This document shows positions 29,345-38,086 of a DNA stretch of 39,357 nucleotides, one piece after another. The notes beneath the pieces were generated by a model, which saw nothing but the letters and a program-made list of their open reading frames with translations, was not told where the DNA came from and did no database searches. The translations under genes were made by a program, and so were the position numbers. The DNA comes from Cladosporium sp. IMV 00045 (lineage: Eukaryota; Ascomycota; Dothideomycetes; Cladosporiales; Cladosporiaceae), in the NCBI GenBank assembly GCA_001931905.2, contig MSJI02000578.1, positions 1 to 39,357 of the forward strand, given 5' to 3'. Each line of letters begins with the position of its first letter. Within the stretch, counting starts at the first letter, position 1.

Positions 29345-29776
29345 ATGTCTTTCACCACCGGCCTCCGGCTCTTTCTTGGCAGCTCAGCCTTCTGGCTCAT
29401 CATGATGCTACTGTCGACAATCACATACAGCGTTGTCGTGTCCACATGCGCTTCCACAGAACCTTCCATTCAGGCCATCCTCGTCATCTGCCTGCTTATC
29501 TTCTTCCAGGCCGGCCTCTTCTACACCAGATCTCTGCACGTCCATGCCGGATTATCGCGCCTACGCGCATACTATTGTCTCACACAAGCGCTGTTCTGTG
29601 GCTTCCTGCTTGGGTTCGCTTGGTTCCAATTCTTCGGCGACGCGAGGAATCCCTGGTGGTACATGGATGGGCTCATGATTGTCGCCATGTTTACCATCCT
29701 GGTCCACGACTTTGGGGTTTTGGGCTTTTTTCTGAAGAAATTGTCGCTCTCGGCGTTCTTTCAGCGCTACGCTTGA
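29345..29776 (+). CDS. Hypothetical four-span membrane protein
   Basis: An intronless frame of 143 codons that I do not recognise. It starts in a good context (CCAAAATG). Hydropathy by eye gives four membrane segments: about residues 12-33 (SSAFWLIMMLLSTITYSVVV), 42-60 (IQAILVICLLIFFQAGLFY), 81-97 (ALFCGFLLGFAWFQFFG) and 107-128 (GLMIVAMFTILVHDFGVLGF). Short charged loops lie between them. This regular hydrophobic pattern, together with the missing stop codons, is the evidence that it is coding. No catalytic motif is visible. It lies in an island of non-conserved sequence, so it may be lineage-specific. Confidence 0.6.
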   Translation: MSFTTGLRLFLGSSAFWLIMMLLSTITYSVVVSTCASTEPSIQAILVICLLIFFQAGLFYTRSLHVHAGLSRLRAYYCLTQALFCGFLLGFAWFQFFGDARNPWWYMDGLMIVAMFTILVHDFGVLGFFLKKLSLSAFFQRYA

Positions 29777-30834
29777 GGATCTTCGTGTATTCACGTGGTC
29801 TGCCTGGATGAATGCTCTTTTTGTAAATGTGCTCGCGCCAGACTACTGCGGCGGATGGCGGTACCAGGGCGATTTGCGGCATTCTGAGCATCTGAACATA
29901 GCCGGGATTAAGCGCTCCAGCACCCATGGTCCGGCGCGAACAATACCTCTCTGCTCTGACGCTGGAGGCTCGCCAGATTCAACTGAACCGCCTCGAAAAT
30001 GCTATCCGTGTTCTCCTCGACTCCTCTGACTGAATATGCAGTTGGGATGGCTCCGTCGCTATCAAGGGTTCTTGGCAGCATCAAGCACAACTTCAACGGC
30101 CCCAACTCGCCTCACACAATTACAGAGCTGTCGGACAAAATCACAGGTTCGGCGACGGTGACCTCAATGCAATATAAACCAACGCAACGCCCTTTCGAAG
30201 GTTTCATTGTTCCGCACGTGCACACTTTCCGGCTGCACGAGTCTTCGTGCTTGTTTTCGTCGATTGTTTGTGGTCCGTACCTGTATGGCTATGGCATCGT
30301 ATTAGGGTCGCAAGCAATAAGAGATTGCATGCAACATTAAAGAAGCCGCTGCTCCCAGCGCCGATCGGACATCACAGATCATGGGCCGTCTAGAATACTT
30401 GGCATTCTTCAATTTGTGCGCGAAGAGCCTCATAAAGAGAGCTACTTGCTAGCTTCTGGTATTTCAGGCATTTGTAATAAAGCTCATCAACGACGAATGC
30501 CTAACAAATGGACGGCCAACTAAAGCCACTGTGCAGAAGAGATAAGGGACGTTCGGGCGAAAGAAACGAGGCGTGTAAGAAGGCAACCGTTTCCCCCCTC
30601 TTGGGTACGTACTGTGGCCGCAACAAATCCTACGCCGCCACGTATCAAACAATTGGGCTCAGCTTCGATTTTCGCACCAGAACATGCTCGACAGAAATCA
30701 GACCATGACCATCTCGAGAGAAAATTGGCACTGCGCTCGAGACTAAAGGCTCACCCCCGAAAGCTTCTCGCTTCATCACCTCTTGTAGCAATGTCTGCGC
30801 AACGAGCACTAGCGAGGATTTAAATGACAGCTCC
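29777..30834. other. Intergenic region, about 1.06 kb
   Basis: No gene is supported. Short frames occur on both strands without motifs. CACGTG occurs at 29792-29797 and 30215-30220. The right part should contain the promoter of the large gene that follows. Confidence 0.5.
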
Positions 30835-33800
30835 ATGACCAGCAAACGCAAACCGGGCAGATGCCCGCACAGCTTCGAGATAATCAGGTTTGACACGACT
30901 CTCATCCTCTGGAATTGCGTGATTTGCCATTCGGGTCCACATTGGTGGATCTATGAGTGCACCAAATGCAAATTCAAGACTTGCAGAGCCTGCAAGGATA
31001 GAGATGCCAAGATTTTGTCGACCAATCCGCCCGGAGACCAAACTGACTTCGCATCTGCTCAGCCTGACGACAACATCCCAAGAAAGGCCACTGATGTTGA
31101 CTCGGACCGGAAATCAAATGTGGTGGCCAAAAGACCTCAAGTCTCCGACCTTGGCTCAACGAAAGGGAGCGGTGCTTACTCTCTAACATTGGATGGCGCA
31201 GGCAATCCAGCATCCCATGAGAACGACTCAGGGTGCCGAGTTGCGGAAGAGAATCCTGTCACCTCCGATGACCTCCGCTTACAAAGTGCTCACTCTTGGT
31301 CCTCTGGAGGCTCCAGGCCGACGTTCAGAAGTCGGCTTGAAATTGCACATTGGTCGATTTTTTCCACTCGAAAGAGCAGTCTCGCGCGGTGGTTTGTGCA
31401 CTATCTGTCAGATGACTTTGGGACGAAGGCGATAGGTTCGGATCTTCGAGGGGATGTGGCCAGTATGTTGTTGACATATCAACACTCTCTTCGCTTGGGA
31501 GCAACCACCGACTTAGAGAGCAAATGGGCCACATTCATTTATCACAAGAGACATTGGATAGCGGCAATGTTAGCTTCCAAACATACTCAACTCACCAATG
31601 CAGAATCTAGGTTGGACTATCCTGCCAAGGCGAAGCCCGATCTTTTCACAATGGACAGCCAGACGGGCCAAGGATCCAATCTTTCAACTACTCAACTCGA
31701 CAACGCTGATCTTCAGCTTCGAAGATCTCAAAAACGACGAGGCAAGCTCTCAGGATCACTCAGCAGAGACACTTGCACTAAAACAGCACCTCTCGGGTAG
31801 TCAGAACTACTCCTGGCTCAACTCGCGGCTCAAAGTCCAGCGGCTGTTGATGCATACAGGGTTCACACATCGTGTCACCCGCGATAAGCTCACGCAGATG
31901 CTTCAAGCCAACGGGCATTTGTCGATCAGACTGGAATGGGATCCAATCGCATTCCTAGAGGATCAGTATGGACCCCACAATTGGGTTTCACTTCTAGATG
32001 TGCTATGCCTTGTCGGGAAAGCTACCATGGCCTATGCGTCGACCTACCGAGAGTACGTCGATCTGGTGTGGCCTCGAGTGGGATCTGATCTGATTGCCAC
32101 GCTTGATCAATGGATCATTTCAGGAGCTCACCCGACCAAGCATAGAGGTGTGTCTTCAATGAAGGCGTGTTTCAGAAGGCGAACGGCAACAGTGAAGGTC
32201 ATGCTAATATTCGATAGGGCTGAGTGCCTGCGATGTGGCCCTTGAATTGGCTCTGGAAAACGGTTGGCTATCGTGCACAGCGTTCGCAGATGTGGGCGCC
32301 TATGCTGTGGAGGTATGTGAAATCCTATGCTGGCTTTCAGCAGCTTGTAGGTTCAATCCCTCTGGCACAAGTGGCGAGGCCTGCCCAAGATTCTGTAGGC
32401 CGATAGTAGCTCCAGCACCTTCAGCGGAAACAACCTTTCTTGTGCGGCCGGGTTATCATGCACTGTACGACAAGACTGCAACCTCTAAGGAAGGCGCATG
32501 CTGGCAACCTATCTTTTGGAATCCTACCGTGACCGAGGGGTATCCCATACCCAGAACCTCCTATCTCACGGGCTTGCAGATTGGCTTAGAAGTGATGGCG
32601 GGCTTGACCGAGATCTCGCGCGCGACGATGTACGGCGATATTCTGATGCTCAAAGGTCTTTGCAACATGTTTGTTCCAACGGCCGTCATCGGCACGTCTG
32701 TCATGTGGCATTACATGTTGAATGAGGATCTTTCATGGATGTCCCACAATCGAGCTGAGGAGGTGTGCAAGAATGTGGCAAAGATTGATTTCAATGTGCT
32801 CGAGACAGCCACGGCGCATTACGTTGAAATGGTTGCCTGTCGCTGAGATCAACACCGGTACGGGATATCCCCGCCATGTAACAGCTGTCCTTTGGTTCTA
32901 GTGTCGCTGACTTCACATAGGGAATGATAAGACTGAATACGACGCCATTGAATATACCGGAAGTGACTTGGTTGAATCTGGATGGGCGATTGACGGCTTC
33001 ACCGTGAACGTTGCAAAGGTAATCGGTGGTTCCGCCAAATTTGTGCCAGCCAAAAAAGATAGCCGGTTACTATATGCACCCACAGGGCCCTATGAGCGAC
33101 GAATCAACATCGCGCGCACTATGGATGTGATCATTTACGACGTGACGAGTCGCCGCGGTTGGCTTGTGGGTGGCGACGATGCATTGTTGTTCATGAGTCG
33201 AGCAGCACTCTCACATCCAGACGGGGAAAGATGTTCGCCGGATGACCAAGGTCTTGAACCAAAGGATCTATTCGAGCATATGCATTCTCCGGCGCTGGAA
33301 CTCGCCAGCAGTGCAGATGTGCTTTTACACAAGAAGAATCGAGACATCGTCATATACGGCAACAGACTTGATGCCTCGGGCGTATGGCGTTACGAAGATT
33401 TGGTCAACAGCCAATTCGAGGTTTTGCAAGAAATGCGCTCTCATCGCGCAGAGTCCAAGCCCTGCGAAACCCAGCAATACGAATTTCGAAAATTCTGGAC
33501 GAAGAGTTTTGTAGGAATTGGTTGTCTGGACATCGTCTCTGGCAAGACCAACCTACGTCCACGATTCAGAGAACTGTGTAGCTCAGCAGCCCAATGGTTG
33601 AGGCTTGCGAGCGCTATTGATTCCATCAATATCATTGGTGCTGGAATCGACGACCTCATCGCCCCATCTTTTCGACACCAAAACGCCCATTTGCGTCCGC
33701 CATGGGGCTCGGATGTTCTCACCGCGCCTATTAGCCGACTTCAGCGAATCGCGAGAGAGTTCGGGTATGAAAAACACTCAGACTGTGTGGAATTGGCGCG

Positions 33801-34284
33801 TGACATCTTCTGGGACGATCCAAAAGGGGTTTTCAGACATGAATTATGTCCTTGTGATAAACAAAAGCCACAGAGCTGCTGCGGCAGAGGTATAGTGGAG
33901 TTATGCGAACGCCGTCGAAAGTCTCTGAAAAATATGCGAAGCACAGGAGCGCCGTTCGTTCATGTCATCAACAAATATCCTACCGCTGCGATATGCTTTG
34001 GCTCGAGATCTCTGATCTCCCAATCTGGTCCAACTTCAACATCGCTATTTCAGCGTTTGACGCGAACCATCCCTGGACAGCAATCGTCATCTACATCTGC
34101 AAGGATATCTTCAATTTTCACCCTGCCACCCACTCCTGAGTCAACATCTCCAGTAAGCCTTCGAGCCATCGAGTCGCGGAACTCGAACGCGGAAGAGCAA
34201 ATTGAGGAAGGCCCGGCAATGGATCGTTTGGAGCTAAACAGCGATGTCTCCTCCGACAGGGCAGCATCTGACGATGTTCTTTAA
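30835..34284 (+). CDS. Large uncharacterised fungal protein with N-terminal cysteine cluster
   Basis: I join four exons (30835-31610, 31717-32147, 32218-32838, 32921-34284) into 1063 residues; each junction restores a frame. Residues 10-53 hold a cysteine cluster with three CxxC pairs (C28/C31, C42/C45, C50/C53) plus His and Trp (GPHWWIYECTKCKF), like ZZ or other cross-brace zinc folds. A variable region of about 120 residues follows. The main body resembles a large, fungus-only family without a known function that I remember from Aspergillus and Fusarium genomes. Matching segments are EVCEILCWLSAACR, GACWQPIFWNP, EGYPIPRTSYLTGLQIGLEVMAGLTE, MWHYML, RGWLVGGDDALLFMSRAAL, WGSDVLTAPISRLQRIA and DIFWDDP. 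The tail is Ser/Thr-rich. The third intron has a weak donor (GTCGCT). If it is not used, translation stops at 32846. Family membership is from memory, without a search. Confidence 0.65.
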
Positions 34285-34841
34285 AACTGTCCTTAGGCTC
34301 GCCTTGTGTTCTCTTCTGGGCTGATGCGTGATCTTTGCTTCACCACATCGCGAGCCCTCTCACGCTGTTGCAAGAACATGGAGCAGAGCAAAGGAAGAAG
34401 ACAAAGATTAGGAATCGACGGCAACCAGGAGATTACCAGACTGAGTTGTTTATGAGATTGAAGAGTGGTGAATAGGTATCCTATCGTAGATTTCCGCTAG
34501 CCCCAACCCTAACCCTAGCATTATTCGACTTTTCCACGAGAGATTCGTGCTGCAGGGTTACATGTGAGACCGAGCTATACTGCTAGCCATGTGCATGACT
34601 GCCGTACATGACGCAAAATGAATGAGTCTTCTTTGGGCTCTGTGAAGTCTGTCGGTTACTGCAGTTCACACTGCTCCTTCCCCAAAGCTGCATCATGAGG
34701 CCCAGATGAAATCGAATTTACACTTCGCTCCCAAACGTGACTTGACACAAACGTACCACAACACCTCGCAAGTCTTCACAAAATGACCCGCTCTCTCCAC
34801 AACATGCCATCGATTCCTCTCGCCCATCTGACCCAAACCAG
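34285..34841. other. Intergenic region with telomere-like repeat and unresolved 5' end of the paraoxonase-like gene
   Basis: About 560 bp. It contains a short (CCCTAA)n-like stretch at 34501-34518. The part after about 34600 should contain the promoter and first exon of the paraoxonase-like gene, which I could not place with certainty. Confidence 0.5.
34501..34518. repeat. Short interstitial telomere-like repeat
   Basis: CCCCAACCCTAACCCTAG comprises one exact CCCTAA unit flanked by one unit with a single mismatch on each side. CCCTAA/TTAGGG is the telomere repeat of most filamentous ascomycetes. Three units are too few to be an internal telomere, but the motif can bind telomere-type Myb factors. 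Confidence 0.6.
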
Positions 34842-36004
34842 GCAATCTTGCTCGCTCTCATACTTGGACCTTACTTGTATCAACGAATCCGACTAGTGCT
34901 GGCGCTCAACGACAATGCACCAGGAAAGCTCCAACCACTTTCCAAATTTGCTTCTTACGAGGTCAGGTTCAAAGACCAGCTCCGCAACTGCGAGGATGTC
35001 ATCCTGCTCGAAGGTCTCGATGGTATGGCATTGCTGAGCTGCGACAAGGGGAGAGATCGATGGAATACCGTTATGGTAGGTCTATATACTGGTCTTGATT
35101 ATATCTAAGGTTCGGATTGAAATCATGACAGGGCATATTCAAATCACCGCAACACCAAGGAACCCTCCGCCTCTACAACCTCACCACTCCCACCCTCCCA
35201 CCCCAACCCCTGCACCTGCGCTCCTTCCCCTCCGCCTCAGACTTCCACCCCCTATCCCAAACCCTCTACATAATCAACCACGCCACCACCGGCTCCACAC
35301 TCGAACTCTTCACTCTCCACCCACAAAACGCCACAGCAACCCACCTCCGCACCCACACGCACCCTTCCATCCACAGCCCCAATTCCCTCACGGTAATCGA
35401 CGAGGATAACATCTACCTCACAAATGACCACCGCTTCCTCTCTCGCTACCGTCCATGGCTCGCAAAGCTCGAAACGTGGCTCGCCTTCCCGGGCGGAAAT
35501 GTGCTGCACTTTCACATTTCGTCGGGAAAAGCAAGGGTGCTGGCTCGCGTGCCGTTTGCGAATGGCGTAGAAAGTCTCAACGGCACGGCTTTGGCTGTCG
35601 CGTCGACGAGCACGAGCGCTGTGCTCATCTACGCCATCAGCGGGCAAGGGGATGAGACCAAGCTGACGCTGAGGACTAAGCTACCCGTGCCTTTCCTCCC
35701 GGACAATCTCAGCGTGGACTCTGCGGGTAAGTTGCTTATCGCTGGCCATCCGCATGCGTTCAGCATGATTCGGTTCGCGGAGAGTCGTGATGCGTGTTTC
35801 AGCGGGGAGGGGGAGATGAGGGAGCGGGCTTGTGAGGTCAGGGCGGGGACTGCGGTGGCGGAGTGGAAGGGGGAGGGAGAGGTGAGGATGTTGTGGCTGG
35901 GGGAGGAGTTCGCTACGGGGAGTACAGCGGTGAGGGATGGGAGGAGGGGAGTGGGGGTTGTGAGCGGGTTGTATGAGAGGGGGGTTTTGGTTTGGAGGGA
36001 GTAG
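34842..36004 (+). CDS. Paraoxonase/arylesterase-like six-bladed propeller protein, start not resolved
   Basis: Two clear coding exons (34842-35075 and 35132-36004, 56-nt intron) give 369 codons with stop. The protein begins AILLALILGPYLYQRIRLVL, a membrane anchor or signal, as in serum paraoxonases. It continues with YEVRFKDQLRNCEDVILLEG, LLSCDKGRDRWNTVMG, YIINHATTGSTLELF, SPNSLTVIDEDNIYLTNDHRF, KLETWLAFPGGNV and LPDNLSVDSAGKLLIAGHPH. The Asn and Asp residues in the SPN, TND and DN motifs correspond to the calcium sites of the PON family. The reaction is probably hydrolysis of a lactone or ester. No in-frame ATG precedes 34842. A small exon at 34618-34641 with donor GTGAAG would fit. The ATG at 34783 is in another frame, so a one-base indel is also possible. 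Confidence 0.8.
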
Positions 36005-36156
36005 GTAGGTGTGGTTCTTTTCTGCCGGAGCAGGAGATAGTGTTCATTTTTTGTAGTCTTCATCGTTCGTGCAGAAGTTCATTCGTACAGCCACGAAATG
36101 GTATTGTGAAAGCAGAGCGCATCAGCAGACCGCCAATCCCAGCTCTAGAAGATAGC

Positions 36157-37622
36157 TCAATCAACAACATCATCCCTCAAATTAAACGCCTGCCTAACAA
36201 CCTCATCCATCCTGCTCCTAATCGCATCGTGAAACATGACATTCGTGGAGAAAACCTTACAGCCCTTGATCTTCCTCGCCGTCGCCAGACTCATCTCATA
36301 ATCGACATACATGTCCTCGGTGTAAGCCGCCGCAAACACGGGCACCTCGTTCCTGCCCAGCTGCTCCTCATCGAACAGCGCCGGCCAGTCCGCGTCGGCC
36401 GCGATGCGCTCCGCCACGGCCCCGATCTTGCGCAGCTCGCTGTAGTCCTCGAACATCCAGGGATAGACCATCTCGCCCGTGAGGTAGACAGGCCCGTCGG
36501 CCTCGGCGCGATCGGCGTCGAATTGAGGAAACTCGGCGCGGATCCGCTCTGCGCTCCAGTTCGCCGCTTGGCCTTCGCAGTAAATCGGCTCGTGCAAGAT
36601 GGCGTACAGCGGGTTCTCATCGAAGCCCAGCGCGCGATCGATCGCACAAAGCGAGCCGCGGGTGAGGTGGCCGAAATTCTCGATATCGTACGCGCCCCGC
36701 AGCACGATATCGTGCACGGCGTCCAGTCCCCCGTGGAAACCCAGCCCGATGCCCAGCTGCTGGAAGCGGCGGCGCGTCAGCGTGCCTTCAGACGGCAGTT
36801 TGATTTTGCCATCGCCGAAGCGCGACAGGTAGTTGAGGATGAGGCGCACGCGGGCCTGGTCGGCGGGGAATTTGGCGTAGTAGACCTCGTTGCGCTGGGT
36901 GAGCTTGGCGTACGTGGCGCGGTAGACGGCGTCCGGGTTCTTCACCAGGCCCTGCAGGCCGCCGAAGAGGAAGGCTTCGCGCAGGCCCTGCGGGTAGAAG
37001 GAGAGGTAGGTGGTGATGCAGAAGCCGCCGAAGGACTGGCCCATGACGCTCCATTTCTTCTTGTCGTCGGGGAAGTCGGCGGTGAGCGTTTGGCGGATGG
37101 CTTCGCAGTCGCGCACGATGGAGTCGGCGCGGTAGAGTTTGAGGTAGTTGGCTTGCACGTCGACGTCGCCGCGCATCTGGAGCGTGCTGGCTGTGATGGG
37201 CGTGCTGAGACCCGTGCCGCGCTGGTCGAGACAGAGGACCTGGTAGCCTTTGTCGAGCAGGGTGGTGGTGAAGGGATAGTGCTGTGGCGGGCGGCATTCG
37301 TTTCCAGGCCCGCCGTTCAGGAAGACGATCCAGGGTAGTTGTTCGTCATTTTTGGCCTCGTTGGGGAAGGTCTCGTGTTTCCGCGCGCTGCGGGCGAAGA
37401 CCTTGATGGTGCCAGCTTCCGGTTTGTTGTAGTCCTTGGGTACGTTGAAGAAGTGCTCCGTGATCTTCAACTTGCCTGCGTGGTGAGACGTGAGCTGGGA
37501 CGATTCATGGGCTTGCGGTCGGGATGATGTGTGGAGGACACGATACCGGTGACGAAGTACGAGCTTTGGCTCAGAGTCTTAGCTGGGGGAACGGGGAGCA
37601 TCTTCTTCGCTAGTCTGAGCAT
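36157..37622 (-). CDS. Proline iminopeptidase-like alpha/beta hydrolase (S33 family)
   Basis: Two exons (37622-37547 and 37475-36157) with a 71-nt intron encode 464 residues. Family S33 peptidases remove N-terminal proline from peptides. The visible parts are the oxyanion segment WIVFLNGGPGNECRPP, LDQRGTGLSTPI, the nucleophile elbow VMGQSFGGFCITTYLSFYP, and the C-terminal AAAYTEDMYVDYE and NVMFHDAIRSRMDEV with candidate acid and histidine. Exon 1 adds MLRLAKKMLPVPPAK and SSYFVTG, which joins GKLKITEHFFNVPKDYNKP as in other fungal members. Without exon 1 the frame would have to start at a TTG codon. The 7-residue alternative start at Met8 is possible. The coding strand is C-rich in the first two thirds and G-rich at the end. 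The antisense frame is open but is a shadow. Confidence 0.88.
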
Positions 37623-38086
37623 TGCCTGGCTGGATTCTTTCTTTCTTTCGTTTACCGACACGCGAGATGTGTTGCTCCTACTCCCATGTCGTTGGGTGTG
37701 GGGCCCACAAAACGTACCGCTGTTCCGGTCCCGAGATTGGGAAGCGCGTGATATAGCGTCCGATTTTCTTCGCGTCTCAGACTTGAAGATGTATGCAGAT
37801 GATGTTGCAAGTGGTTGACATAAATCCAAGGAAGCCGTGTACAATGTGTTTTCTGATTGCTGACAACGCAGGTGGTAGCCTTAAAATGTCACGCACTACG
37901 TCGAATCCCCTAGCACATGCACGTCAACTGACAGCGAAGTCCTCCAAGTTATCACAGCCTTCAAAGGACGCTTTATCGATTACTGAATGCGATTTCTATG
38001 TACACTTTCATGCTCTTCATCTATTACAATGCTATGACCGTAGATTCCCCCTTTTCCCTTTTCGTGGTTGTCATCAATCCCATCTT
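37623..38086. other. Intergenic region, peptidase promoter and Sec14-like 3' region
   Basis: About 460 bp. It should carry the promoter of the peptidase gene and the 3' UTR of the Sec14-like gene, both on the minus strand. No gene or RNA is recognised. Confidence 0.5.

Noticed and set aside
31598..32245. Frameshift or pseudogene interpretation of the large gene, suggested by its three reading frames
   Set aside because: Three GT-AG introns of 106, 70 and 82 nt restore one continuous frame with sensible junctions, so a broken gene need not be assumed. The third donor remains weak.
32340..32372. tRNA T-arm-like sequence GGTTCAATCC
   Set aside because: The neighbouring bases do not form a T stem, no D or anticodon arm is found upstream, and it lies in coding sequence.
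35992..37338. A 448-codon open frame on the plus strand
   Set aside because: It is antisense to the proline iminopeptidase-like gene, whose catalytic motifs are clear. The frame is rich in Val, Glu, Gly, Ala and Arg and lacks any motif; strong third-position C/G bias of the real gene keeps the antisense frame open.
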